DNA from: Conidiobolus incongruus B7586
Lineage: Eukaryota > Entomophthoromycota > Entomophthoromycetes > Entomophthorales > Conidiobolaceae
NCBI GenBank assembly: GCA_000697335.1
Contig: JNEM01009102.1
Location: forward strand, 1-29,986
Length of the DNA stretch: 29,986 nucleotides
Direction of reading: 5' to 3'
How positions within the stretch are numbered: position 1 is the stretch's first letter; every line of letters begins with the position of its first letter. The notes under the pieces are model-generated. The model was not told the origin of the DNA. It did no database searches and worked only from the letters and a program-made list of their open reading frames with translations. The position numbers and the translations under genes are program-made. This document shows positions 1-12,165 of the stretch, piece by piece.

Positions 1-3000
1 TTTATAATTATTTCCTTTTTATCAATAATTAAAATAATGCTAAGATAGTCAAATAAACTGCCAAAAAATTAAGTCTTCCAATTAATTTATTAAATAAAGC
101 AATATTTAGTTTATTAATATATTAAAAATAATATTTTTTAAAATATTATCCATTTACTTGAAACTGTTATTAATAAAATTTATTAATTTCATTTTTATTT
201 TTATTAAAATAAATTTAAAATTAGATAATATATAATTTATTATAAAAATAACTTTGCATTATTTTATATGATAATTATAAATTAAATAAAAAAATAAACT
301 GACTTAGTTTGTAGCTTATTCAAGATAATATATATTAGAAAAATAAACAAGAATAATTTTGCCATTTTGTTTTATTTTTATTTATTAGAAATTATATTTC
401 CAAATAGGTCCACCAAAAAATCTATAATACATATGGTGATAATTATCAACTTTTACTATATTTATATATTGTCACAAAAATTTATTTTAATATACAAACT
501 TTGAAATGATTCTATATTTAAAGTATTTTTAAAAATTATTAATAATAAAGTATAATTTTTTTAAGAAAATAAAAATTACTTGTTAATAAGTTATTTGAGT
601 TAAATTATATTAGAAGAATATTTATATAATTTATATAAATAAATTTATTTAGGCAAATATTTATTTGCATATCTTACAAGCTTATTAATGGTGATTTAAT
701 TAAAATTTATACTAAGATACTACACCTATATAATGAAAATTAATTTGATAAAAAGTTATTATCAAATGTAGTATAATTAAAATATAAATTCAAGTAATAA
801 TAATCATTATATTAATAAATGAGTTATTGCTCTAATTTAGCCAAAATCACCATTATATTCCAAAAATATTTTGTTTTATAAATGGTAGGATTGGTATAAT
901 ACTATATATTTTGGTATTTTAAAACAAACCAAAAAAATATATATATTGTAAATAATTGTAATATATATTACAATAAGCTAATCTAATATTATATAATTTA
1001 ATAGGAGTAAAATATATTAACTTAGTTATAATTTGCACCTTTATTAATTTCAACAAAAATATAATTTATTATAAATTTTCAATTTTATCAACCTAATATA
1101 TATCATACTTTCTAAACTTGACATAATATAATTATTATGATTTAAATATAATTATTTAATAACCATTTTATTAAATGAACCTACAAAGATAAAGTTGGTA
1201 TTGATATTGATTATAATCTTATATTAAGCTATAATTTTATGATAAAAAAATCTTAAAGCTAGAGGCTTATTGGAAAAAAGCTATTAAAGCTAATGGAAGT
1301 TGTTTAGTCAAGTTTAATTAGTAAATGAGTATATTATAGGTAGTTAAAGTTGATTATTAATTTAATAAAAGAATCAGATTACCTATATTTTTTTTGAATA
1401 TATTTAAATAATTTCATAAATCATTATAATTAAAGCAAGATTATTATTAATTGGGAACTAATCATAAAAATAATAAATTAGACAAAATGTTTATTTTACA
1501 AGGATTTGCAAAAACCCAATAAATATATTTTCAAAATCTAGCTTATAATACTCTATTCATTATTGGATTAGATAATAATAATAAGATATTTTCAAATTAA
1601 CACTATATACTCTTTATAATATAGAATATATAATTTATATAAATGGATTATTAGATAATATTATTTTTTTAATTTTCAATATTTTAAAATAATATATATT
1701 TTAAAATATTTTTGATAAATTATTATAATTTTAATAAATAAATATATATGGTATAATGGATTATTTTAGATATCAAATACCTTATTTTTGTGTTTAATTT
1801 TCAATAATAATAAAAATTATTAAAGTTATATAATTTATTATAAAACTTATTTATTATTTTTTCTTATATCACCTGGGATAAATTTTGTATAATTATTACC
1901 CATATAGAAAGTTATAATATAAAAAGCAAAAAATCTAAATATAAATAAATCTATTAAGTATATTTATTTTAATTATAATATCTGAAATTTTGGTGAAATT
2001 TGACAAGGATTTTAAACTTATAATGAAATTATAATTTTGATATTAATTTATTTTTTTATTAAAAATTAGGTGTAATAGTTATGAATATATTATAAAAAAT
2101 TCATTCAAATATTATTTAAAATTTAAAAAATTAAAGTATTCCAAGATATAATTTATATAAATATTAAAATAATTTTCAATTTCAAATAATTTTAGAATAA
2201 TTATTTATTATTAAATTATATATTATATTAATAATATCCTTAATATAATATTAAATATTTATTGAAAATAATCTACAATTTAACCATCAATCTTTAATAA
2301 TTATTATATATCATTTTCAAATGAAAAAGGATATTTAGTTTGCGATAAAGGAATATATAAAACATATAATATTTTATCTTTTTAACTTACATAATATCAT
2401 ATATAATAAGAAATATTTTAAAAAAATTCAAAAAAATAATCAAAAGAAAAACCTAATCAATTATGTCAAATATCTAAGACTTTAAGGCTTATTGCTATTG
2501 ATCAGACTTATATTACATAATTCCCTCCTAGAACCAAATAATAATCCAAATGCAAAACTATTTTTAAACTACTCTTACCTGAAACACTTAATGATAATAT
2601 AAATATATCATCAAAATTCTGGTTGTAATTTCTAATTCTAGTGTTATATATTTTTGGATATAACCATTAAATAAAATATTTATTGATAAAGAATATCAAT
2701 CATTTTGGTAAAGGATCAATTATTAAATAGTTTGGAATATATTCAAAGTAAGGACATTAATATTATATGATAATAGGTGGGCTTATAAAACATTCATTAG
2801 TACAGATCTATCTAAAAGTCAAAATTACGCTTTGTTATCGCATTCAAAAATATTTCTCAATCTTCAATCCTTGTGATTTATCAGTTTTGAGTACATGTTG
2901 CTAAATCCTGAATGATAAAATTCAAAATTATATCAAATTAATATAAAACTAAAGGAAATAAGTACTCAAATAAACAAAAAAATATATTTAATATTGTTCC

Positions 3001-3376
3001 AAAATTGCTACAAGTATGCCATTAAATTATTAATAATAAACTTTTAAAAAATATATTAGAATTTATTGGATTGAAAATAGGAGTTTAAAATTTTGTTAAA
3101 TAACATATCTTCAGCAATGAAATATTTAAAATATATTTTAATTTTTAATATTTATAATTTTTGTTTAAATTTTAATTTAAAAATAATTTTGATTTTTATT
3201 GTTTAATTTATAAAAAAAGTTTAATTTTAATTGAATTTAAGATGAAATTATAAAGGTGAGTAAATAATGATCAAAAAATCTGAAAATAATAGTAATAAAA
3301 ATAGTATATTTAAAGTAATAATATAGGGGTTAAATTAAATAATTGTTTATCATAATTAAATAAATGTTAAATAAGA
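1..3376. other. AT-rich spacer without a recognisable gene
   Basis: About 3.4 kb of roughly 80% A+T with dense stops in all frames. The base composition rises slightly around 2460-2620 and 2740-2900, where short open stretches occur, but none shows a family motif or a splice-bounded exon. Nothing can be called here. Confidence 0.7.
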
Positions 3377-5410
3377 TTAGTTTTTGGCAGTAGTCCATTT
3401 GGAGATCCAACCAACAGTTTCTTTAGAGAATCTGATAAGGTTAGCTAAACCACCAACACCATGACCTTCGTTGGGGAAGAAGAGTAATCTGGATGGGATA
3501 TTCTGTCTTTGAAGAGCGGTAAAAGTAGCTAATGCTTCAGATGTATCGATACGGTAATCCTTACCACCTTGGACGACGAGGGTGGGGGTGGTCCAGTTAG
3601 CAACAGCGTGAGAAGGACTCCACTTATCATAAACAGAATCTTTGTCGGTGGGAGTACCGCCATTGTCAAATTCAGGGAACCATTGTTCATCGGTCGTGTA
3701 GTACCAGTGGCGAGAATCGAACATACCATTGGCTTGAATGATACACTTTAAGCGCTTGGTGTGGCCGTTGAACCAATTACCGTAGTAACCACCCATTGAA
3801 GTACCAGCGGAGCAGACACGGCTACCATCAAACCAAGGGTACTTTGCAATCAAGTAATCTAAACCCTTGTGATGATCTTCAATAGGGTATCCAGCCCATT
3901 GCTTGTTGACACTATCGACGAATTTCTTACCGAAACCCTTGGAGGCATGGTAATTGATAGTGATAACAATTTGACCAGCAGAGGCATGGAGATTGAAGTT
4001 ATGATAGGTGAAGAAACGATCATTATAGCTAGATTGAGGGCCACCGTGGATAATCATAGCAACAGGGTACTTCTTGGTAGGATCAAAGTTGATAGGCTTC
4101 AATAACCAACCTTGAACATCATCACCCAAAGCGCCAGTGAACCAGAATTCTTCAGGTTCAGCAAGGTAAATACCCGTAAGCTTTTCAGAGTTTACATCAG
4201 TCAATTGCTTGAGATCCTTTCCATCAGTGCTCAAAGTAAAAATTTCGTTAGGATGACCGAAAGAACTGATAGTCAAGAGTAAAGACTTAGCATCAATAGG
4301 AGAAATAGAAGTGACAGTATTGGGAGTATTGTACTTGGTAACCTTTTCAGATTTGATATCGACAGAGAATAATTTACCTTTACCTTCGTCGTCAGCAATG
4401 AAAATTAGGTTAGAAGAATCGGCAGACCAGTAATTGCTAGCGGGAGTACGATCCCAATCATGAGCAATTTCCTTCTTAGTCTTTGATTGTAAATCATATA
4501 AAATAATATCATTACGATCAGCTTCATAACCTCTGCGAGCCATTTGTAACCATGTCAAGTACTTACCATCAGGAGAGAAGAGAGGATGAGTGGCGGCACC
4601 TTGGTTATCAGTAGTCAAATCAACGATGGGGCCAGATCCATCAAAGGGAATCAGGTGAATGTTTTGTTCAGTTTCCCATGATTGGTCACGACCGGGTTTC
4701 TTGGCACCAAAAGCAACCAATTTACCATCGGGAGAGATAACGTAATCAAAAGGGCCACCTGTGTATTCAACGGGAGATTCAAGAGGGGTACCCTTGAGCA
4801 GATCTTTAGGTTCTCCAGTAACTTGACCAGAGGGAGTGATGGTCAAAGTGAACAAGTGAGATTTGGCTCTAGTATTCCAATGATCCCAATGTCTCATCAA
4901 CAACTGATCATAAACCAGAGCAGAGTCGAATCTCTTATCGGGATCAGGAAAGTCAACATTACTGGCAAAGATCAAAGCATTGGCATTTGCCTGATACTTG
5001 AAACTGTTGATAGTAAGTGTACCATTGTACCAAACCTTTGGAGCTTCCTTTTGACGAACATTGTAAGAAAGAATGGCAGTTTTTTCAGTGAATAAAATGG
5101 TATCATCATCTAACCATAAGAAGTTATTGATTGGTTTTCCAATGATACTAGTGTGATTAGTAACTTTGTTCTCGTTTAAAGGACGAGTAAGGACACTAGT
5201 AATGGACTTATCAACTGAAGGGAAATATTCTCTACTCGTATAAATAATAGTATTACCGCAGGGATTAGCCTTGGGAGTACCTAAAATGGTCAGTTCGAGA
5301 AGACGTTCAGGGGTGAGAGGATTGGTGTTATTGCTATTGGGTTCAGGATACGTTTGGTGTTGGCGAGCACCTAAAACAGTGCCCAAGAGCACCAAAGTAA
5401 TTGAAAGCAT
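3377..5410 (-). CDS. DPP5: Secreted S9-family prolyl-oligopeptidase-type peptidase, dipeptidyl-peptidase 5-like
   Basis: This intronless gene encodes 677 residues and looks intact. Residues 1-15 (MLSITLVLLGTVLGA) are a signal peptide, so the product should be secreted or vacuolar. Residues about 30-430 form the predicted beta-propeller, with repeats such as VISPDGKLVAFG and LFSPDGKYLTWLQ. Residues about 430-677 form the alpha/beta-hydrolase domain. The catalytic triad is visible: nucleophile Ser538 in GTSMGGYYGNW, Asp618 in QGGKDYRID and His650 in NEGHGVGG; HGGPQSSY supplies the oxyanion region. Fungal DPP5 enzymes are about 700-720 residues, so the length fits. Known members release X-Ala and similar dipeptides from peptides outside the cell. 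Several N-glycosylation sequons (NHT, NGT, NWT) agree with secretion. The first ATG is chosen because it begins the signal peptide directly. A decayed paralogue lies 4.8 kb upstream in the same orientation, pointing to tandem duplication. Confidence 0.93.
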   Translation of the reverse strand: MLSITLVLLGTVLGARQHQTYPEPNSNNTNPLTPERLLELTILGTPKANPCGNTIIYTSREYFPSVDKSITSVLTRPLNENKVTNHTSIIGKPINNFLWLDDDTILFTEKTAILSYNVRQKEAPKVWYNGTLTINSFKYQANANALIFASNVDFPDPDKRFDSALVYDQLLMRHWDHWNTRAKSHLFTLTITPSGQVTGEPKDLLKGTPLESPVEYTGGPFDYVISPDGKLVAFGAKKPGRDQSWETEQNIHLIPFDGSGPIVDLTTDNQGAATHPLFSPDGKYLTWLQMARRGYEADRNDIILYDLQSKTKKEIAHDWDRTPASNYWSADSSNLIFIADDEGKGKLFSVDIKSEKVTKYNTPNTVTSISPIDAKSLLLTISSFGHPNEIFTLSTDGKDLKQLTDVNSEKLTGIYLAEPEEFWFTGALGDDVQGWLLKPINFDPTKKYPVAMIIHGGPQSSYNDRFFTYHNFNLHASAGQIVITINYHASKGFGKKFVDSVNKQWAGYPIEDHHKGLDYLIAKYPWFDGSRVCSAGTSMGGYYGNWFNGHTKRLKCIIQANGMFDSRHWYYTTDEQWFPEFDNGGTPTDKDSVYDKWSPSHAVANWTTPTLVVQGGKDYRIDTSEALATFTALQRQNIPSRLLFFPNEGHGVGGLANLIRFSKETVGWISKWTTAKN

Positions 5411-7905
5411 TTTAAAAATTTATCAAGTTTGAAACTTTGTAAACTTAAATTATACTTTTATATTAAGTTTTGGGTACCAAATTATCGAATTAGATCATAT
5501 GATATTTACACTATCACGAATAAATTAATATTTTCTTATTCATATTAAAATTTAATTTTACCTTTTTAGCACCACACTATCACTTATATCATTTGATCTA
5601 TTAAATTTAAATTTTTCCGATTTACTTTATTAGTTTAATTTTATTTAAATTCTTCTTAATTAATATTTTATAGATTGTATTTTACTCAAAATCTGGAATA
5701 AAATATTTATTCATGATTATATATATATATAAATTATTTCTTCGTTTTATCTTGTTATAAATAATTAAAGATGCAATATACAAAATCAGGTGCTCATGAT
5801 TAAGATTGGTCAAAAAACTAATCATAAATTATTATTAAGCATGCATTACGATCTTAGGGGTTAAACAAAAATTTTTTTCAAAAAATTTTTTGAAACAAGT
5901 TTGCATTTAAATTTCATGATTCATAAATTTAATAAAAAAATCTAGATCAATGATATTTCTTATCAAAATTTAATAATTTGGTTTAATTATCTTTTAATTT
6001 ACTTCTATTAAAAATAGATTTAAAAATATTGGTAATTATTAATTAGTAATATACAGTGGTTCAAAAAGTAAGTTAGTTACTAATTTGAATGTTTATTTTA
6101 AAAAAAAATAAAAAGCGAGAGCAAAGGTAATATCATTTCAATAATTAAAATTCTCCTCCTTTTTCATCTTAATACTTATGACATTTCCCCAATCCCTTTA
6201 TATGGTTTTTATAATTCATATTTATACTTGACATTATAAAATAAAAACTTGAATTGTAATCAAATCTCTTTTCTCAAATCAAGTTCTCCAACCTACCAAA
6301 ACAATCATAATCATAGTGATACATATTTGGTGAGTATGGAGAATATGGAAATAATAATCATTTTTTAACAAACAAAGAACTGATAAATTGAATTATATGT
6401 ATATAGAAATAACTATACAAAATAATAAAATTTTAATTGAACCATTATTATATTAGTTTATAATATTAATTTTGAAAATCTGTAAAATATATTAATATTC
6501 AAATATATTTTGTGTATTAATTATTTATAAAATATTTTATCATTAATATTTCTAATTAAAATTAACTTTCTTTTAAATAATCCTTCTTTCGTTATTTATA
6601 TGATGATTTTGATTCTTTAACTCCTATATTCTTATTATTTCATAAATATATATAACATACTAAGATGGATAATTTAATTATTGTAATATTTTTTAAATAT
6701 AGTAAATTATCATTATAGTAATATAAATTTAAATTAATTTTATTTTAACTTCTGTTTAGCTAATTTTTAAGTAAAATATAGGTTTTTTGGCTTTTAATTA
6801 ATTTTATATTTTTTAAATTAAGTAAAAATCACATTGAAATTATATTATAAAACTTTTTTTGCTTATTTTCTATAATATATAGGTGATATTTAAAATCCAT
6901 TTTTATTTTGATAATTATAAATTTAAAATGACCTAAATATGGTAAGTTTTATATTGCAAGTTTAAGTTAACTAAACTATTCTTCTATATAACACTATACA
7001 AAACCTTTGCCACTAATCATTATATGTTGATTTTTAAATAACTTTTATGAAATATCTTTTATAATACAATGTTTTATTAATTCTTTTTTATTTTTTTATG
7101 TTATATTTTTCAAATTTTTTAATTTTCAGTAACATCAGTTTTTATTATAATTTTTATAGAAAGCTATATTTATGCATTTAGTTATTATTATAAACTTTTA
7201 TATTACTAGTGGCTATTTTTATGGATACAATAATAATAACAATAATAATTATGAGATATAATGATTTATTAAAAAGTAATTAAATGTAATTTTGTATTTT
7301 TTAACCTATAGTCATTAATTAATGAAAGTTGTTTAAGTGACTTAGAAATTGCTCTATATTGTGCTAATTCGATTGTATAACCAATATAAGCAGTGATTAA
7401 TTATTTTAGAGAAGTATTACATTATATTATAACTAATTTTACTAAATTTAACTTTCTGATGAATAAAATATTTTAGAACTATTTATAAATTTGTTATCTG
7501 TAATATATGATCCAAATGGAAGTTAATAAAATATTATTAAATAACAGACAATGAAAATCATATATCATAATTAAAAATAAATAGGATAAAATAAATTATT
7601 TTTTTCAACTTGAATATGATCAGAGCTATATATATAAAATTTACATATCTAAACTCTTCACTTTTTATGTATTAAATATTTTGACAACTCAATCATTTGA
7701 ATCAATATAACTAAAATACTTTTATTTGCAATATATGCCATACTTAACTGTATTATTTGTTTCTTAATAGTAGCCAAGATATTATATAATATGAAATTGG
7801 CACAAACATTGAAATACCACAAATATCATTCTATATTTATTATACATTATTTATAGATTTTATTATTAATTAATTCTTTACAAAGAAGATTAAGTCATTC
7901 AACAA
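5411..7905. other. AT-rich spacer upstream of the peptidase gene
   Basis: Apart from the possible TATA element near the peptidase start, no gene is visible. At about 5720-5735 there is a short AT dinucleotide run and at 5876-5893 an A/T palindrome. A pyrimidine-rich stretch near 6140-6310, with TATAAAAT at about 6236, resembles a fungal promoter but no convincing reading frame follows it. Confidence 0.6.
5455..5462 (-). promoter_or_regulatory. Possible TATA box of the DPP5-like gene
   Basis: The reverse strand reads TATAAAAG about 45-50 bp before the start codon of the peptidase gene. Position and sequence fit a TATA element, but chance matches are common in DNA this AT-rich. Confidence 0.35.
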
Positions 7906-8310
7906 TGTTAACCGATTTTTGCAAAGAGCAATAAACGTAAGTAATATTACGATAGTCAGGTTATTTGAATATATTGTCACCGGCCGGAGAACCCGTTCGT
8001 TCTTAACAATTCAATTCATTCGAGAACCCCGTCACAGATCCACCTGCAACGTGACCACAAAATACATCCGAGCAATGCAATCAATCGTTCCATCCGAAGT
8101 ACGGTTCGTACGCTGGGAAGACACGTCAAGCAAACTTTAAATATGCCGACTACAACCAAGTTATCACGTCGGTCCTCTTCCTAGGGTACAGCCCAATAAT
8201 CCAGGTTAAACAATAAATTACCCCTTTCATATCACCAAACAGGTGCCGTCCCGGAAGACGACTATTAACTTAAAAGTTATTGGACACTTGACTTCCCAGC
8301 CAGTGTCAAT
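7906..8310. mobile_element. GC-rich island, possible old LTR-retrotransposon end (solo or 5' LTR fragment)
   Basis: About 400 bp near 45% GC stand out sharply from spacers near 20% GC. A candidate LTR runs from TGTTAAC at 7906 to CAAACA ending at 8241. It is followed at once by GGTGCCGTCCCGG, which resembles a primer-binding site complementary to a tRNA 3' end. No gag or pol region and no second LTR are seen downstream, so if it is an LTR element it is a broken fragment. A 73-residue frame starting with TTG at 7919 crosses the island but matches no family I recognise. The composition suggests arrival more recent than the surrounding AT drift. The alternatives are a SINE-like repeat or a remnant exon. 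Confidence 0.3.
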
Positions 8311-10177
8311 ATTGATACAAATTATTTTCTCTATTGGCCAATATATATTCACCCCTATTTCTCAATTAAAATTTAAATTTGATAAAATATCATATTTCAT
8401 TGAATATTTCAATTTAAAATCAGTCAGATATATATCCGACTAATTTTATTAATTTCAGAATTAGTATAACAATATAATTAAATAAGGAAATTGCACCGGA
8501 TCAGTTGATTAAATGAATTTTTAATATTAATTATATACCAGTGATTAATCAATAGATTAGTAAATTAATGATTATCAAAATAAATAATCGGCGAAGTTGA
8601 CTGTAATTTTATATTCAAAAATGCATAATATCAACAATTGTTAAATTTATGTTGATGTCTTATGATTATTTTACAAGTAAATTTGAAAAGGTTAAATTAA
8701 TATTTTTCCATTTTTTAATTTAAAAAATTTAATAATAATTATTACAAGTAACCATAGAGTCATATGATTTAATTGATTGCATCAACTTTATCATCATTCT
8801 AAAACGATAAAAAATATTATTTCACAATCAATGAAAAAATTTTATTGTGTATACTTGATTCAAGTGATTAATCATTGGATTCAAAAAGTTGGTCATATCC
8901 TTAGTGGTGATTAAGTGAGTTTAATCTTTAAAATAATCAACAGATTAGGTCTTGATAAGAAAAGAATTTCATATAATAAAGCATGATAAAAGCTTATTTG
9001 TTTTTTTAAAAAATATTATTAAAATTTTTCATTTCTATAATAATGAATATAGTTTTAAGAATAACTAGTAACAACATATAATTTTATTTATTTCTTTAAT
9101 AATAACCAATAACTTACAAGTGGTTTTAATTAATTTAGTTTAATAATATCTATATAGTAATATCATATACTCTTTGGATTACTTTACAGTTTTTAGTAGA
9201 TAATATAATTTTAGATAATATATACATTTAAAGATACATTATATAAACCAATAACCATAATAATAATAAGCACACAGTTTATAATAGAAATAATTTGTGG
9301 ATTTAATTCAAAATTAATCAATATCTCAAATTATCATTATTGTAGTTAATTTTTAATAAACAGTGCTTTAAATATTATGATAGTTTCAATGTGATTTAAG
9401 TATTATATTTGAACACATTATTACATATAAGAAATTATAGCAATGATACTTAAATATATAATAGTTAAAATATGTATATGATATTTTTATTGTAAAATAC
9501 ATTATCAAATAAATTTGTAATAGATATAGATAATATAAATTATTTTTAATCGACTATTAAACATGCCATTTGGTTTTGAAATTATTATTATAGCAATGTA
9601 TATATCATTAATAGATTATAACTCAATGCTATATAAATTGATACAAAAAATAAATAACTATAAAATTAAATCATGGCAACTTTAAAATAGTTTTTTATTA
9701 GCAATTAATAATTGATTCATCTTACAGATTGTTTTAAATATTTAATTGAGTTATTAAGGGAAATTTTTCATTTTTAAAGTCAAAACAATAACCACTTAAA
9801 CTATGTACTATCAATATTTACTTTATACTTAAATGTTGTCCTGAAGTACCTTGTAGAGACATCATAGCTCCAATAAAGCATATTTAGACCAAGTTTTCAA
9901 TATAAGAAGACGATATTGAATATTTTGCAAAAATTAGAACTAATTAAAATTTTTTGTATTAAATCTAAATTTAGTTCTAATTAATTATAAGGATTTGATA
10001 AACTCGTTAAATTTTCAAAACTAAATAGCATTATTAAATAATTAAAAAGTAACTTAAGGAATATATTTTATTATTAAAGACCTTTCCTGTTTCTTTAAAA
10101 ACTATTATATAATTATTATGAGTGAATTTTTTTATTTTGAAAAACAAAATATTAAATAATTTTAAATTTTGATTTGT
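8311..10177. other. AT-rich spacer between the GC island and the peptidase pseudogene
   Basis: No gene recognised. A short inverted repeat (GACACT and AGTGTC, 13 bp apart) lies just to the left, near 8283-8307. Composition rises slightly at about 9835-9910, without an interpretable frame. Confidence 0.6.
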
Positions 10178-10263
10178 TCACTCAGAAATTCTGCCAACGA
10201 TTTTCTTAGCGAATTTGATGTGATTAGCTAAACCACCAATACTATGACCTTCTTTGGGGAAGG

Positions 10264-10536
10264 AGAGTAATCTGGATGGGATATTCTGTCTTTGAAGAGC
10301 GGTAAAAGTAGCTAATGCTTCAGATGTATCGATACGGTAATCCTTACCACCTTGGACGACGAGGGTGGGGGTGGTCCAGTTAGCAACAGCGTGAGAAGGA
10401 CTCCACTTATCATAAACAGAATCTTTGTCGGTGGGAGTACCGCCATTGTCAAATTCAGGGAACCATTGTTCATCGGTCGTGTAGTACCAGTGGCGAGAAT
10501 CGAACATACCATTGGCTTGAATGATACACTTTAAGC
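10264..10536 (-). repeat. 273-bp tract identical to the live peptidase gene (3481-3753)
   Basis: Base-by-base comparison shows 273 consecutive identical positions between 10264-10536 and 3481-3753 (constant offset 6783). The flanking bases differ at both ends (10263/3480 and 10537/3754), and identity drops to about 80-85% beyond. The tract encodes the segment around the catalytic Asp. It is best read as a recent gene-conversion tract. Confidence 0.9.
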
Positions 10537-11598
10537 ACTTGATGTGGCCGTTGAACCAGTTACCATAGTAACCACCCATTGGAGTACCAGCGAAACAGAC
10601 ATGGTTACCATCAAGCCAAGGGTACTTTACAATCAAGTAATCTAAGACCTTGTGATGGTCTTTGATGGAATAGCCCGCACATTGCAAATTGACACTACCA
10701 ATGAACTTTTGACCAAAATCTTTTGACGAGTGGTAGTTGACTTGGAAAACGATTTGACCAGCAAAGGGACGATGATTCAAGCCGTAGTAGGTGAAAAAAA
10801 ACCATCATTGTAACTAGATTGAGGATCATCATAAATATTGACAGCAACAGGATACTTTTTGTTAAAGTCGAAGTTGGCTGATTTCAATTACTAACCTTAG
10901 AAGTCGTCACCCAAGGAACCAGTGAACCAGAATTGTTCAGGAGCAGTAGGGCAAATACCTCTGAACTTTTTGGAGTTCACATCAGTCAATTGCTTAATAT
11001 TTTCTTTATCAACACCCAAAATAAAGGTTTCGTTGGGATAACGGAATTAGATGACGATCAAGAGTAAAATTTTAAAATCAATGTGAAAGGCAGAGGTAAC
11101 AGTGTGGGGAGTATTGTATCTGCTAGCTTCTTAGGATTTGATATCAACATAGAACAATTCACATTACTTTCATCAGCGATGATTAACAAATTGGAAGAAT
11201 CAAGAGTCCAGTATTGGCTATTTGGAATACGGTTCCAGCTTTGAGCAATTTCCTTCTTAATCATGGCTTGAATAGCATATAAGGTGATATCGTTGCAATC
11301 AAATTCATAGGCTCTGGGTGCCATTTGTAATCAGGACAAGTATTTATCATCAGGGGAGAAGAGAGAAGTGGTAGCGGCAACTTGGTTATCAGTAGTCAAA
11401 TCAACACCCCACTAGATCCGTCGAAAGCAAAAAAATGAATATTTTGTTCAGTTTCTCAAGCTTAATCGTGAACAGGTTTCTTAGCACCAAAGGTAAGCAA
11501 TTTGTCATCAGCAGAGATACATAATCGCCTGGACCTCCAGAGTATTAAACAGGAGACGCAAAAAAGTACCCTTAACAAGATCCTTAGGCTCTCCAGTG

Positions 11599-11878
11599 AC
11601 TTGACCAGAGGGAGTGATGGTCAAAGTGAACAAGTGAGATTTGGCTCTAGTATTCCAATGATCTCAATGTCTCATCAACAACTGATCATAAACCAGAGAA
11701 GAGTCGAATCTCTTATCGGGATCAGGAAAGTCAACATTACTGGCAAAGATCAAAGCATTGGCATTTGCCTGATACTTGAAACTCTTGATAGTAAGTGTAC
11801 CATTGTACCAAACCTTTGGAGCTTCGTTTTGATGAACATTGTAAGAAAGGATGGCAGTTTTTTCAATGAATAAAATGG
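11599..11878 (-). repeat. 280-bp high-identity tract matching the live peptidase gene (4821-5100)
   Basis: With a constant offset of 6778, 4821-5100 and 11599-11878 differ at only 7 of 280 positions and have no indel. The sequence on both sides is much more diverged and contains indels. The tract corresponds to part of the propeller. It looks like an older conversion tract than the identical one near the 3' end. Confidence 0.8.
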
Positions 11879-12165
11879 TATCATTATCTAACTATAAAGC
11901 ATTGCTCAAGGTTTATCAATGATACTACTATACATGATAATAATACTGTCATTGACAACGTAGGTGATGACATTGGTCATAGATTTATCAACAGAAGTCA
12001 AATATTCTCGACTTGTAAAACTAAAGTATCACCTTAAGGATTGGAATTGGAATTACTTAAAATGGTCAATTCAAGAATATGTTCAGAGACTAAAGTATTA
12101 TATTGCTGTTATTGGGCACAGAGTAACTTGTATGATAACGAGCACTCAAGTGGTTGACAACATTT

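Larger units (their letters stand above)
10178..12165 (-). pseudogene. Broken paralogue of the DPP5-like peptidase gene
   Basis: The sequence aligns along its whole length with the intact peptidase gene, from the C-terminal codons at 10178 to the 5' end near 12150. Most of it is roughly 80-85% identical by eye, with scattered indels. The longest open piece (10178-10780) covers about 200 residues of the hydrolase domain. In it the nucleophile motif GTSMGG has become GTPMGG (Ser to Pro, TCA to CCA), while the Asp (GGKDYR) and His (KEGHSIGG) remain. Immediately upstream the frame is lost: the live gene has AAGAAA where this copy has eight A's (10794-10801), a net 2-bp gain. Only fragments of the propeller stay open, such as 11058-11324. 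The signal-peptide region near 12130-12165 is scrambled. No activity is possible from this copy. Two patches are far closer to the live gene than the rest and are listed separately. Confidence 0.93.

Noticed and set aside
3529-3751. Short open frames on both strands inside the peptidase gene, repeated exactly at 10312-10534
   Set aside because: They are shadow frames of the peptidase; their exact repetition follows from the 273-bp identical tract, not from selection on these frames.
4682-5095. 137-codon plus-strand frame opposite the peptidase gene, with a similar one at 11502-11873
   Set aside because: Antisense to a clear coding region and shared only because the paralogue retains sequence similarity there. 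No family resemblance.
5876-5893. Perfect A/T palindrome TTCAAAAAATTTTTTGAA
   Set aside because: An 18-bp palindrome built mainly of A and T runs is expected by chance in DNA of this composition; no gene or terminator context.
6140-6340. Promoter-like stretch (TATAAAAT, pyrimidine-rich leader, possible GTGAGT donor) without a gene
   Set aside because: No ATG-initiated frame or exon follows; too weak to list as a promoter.
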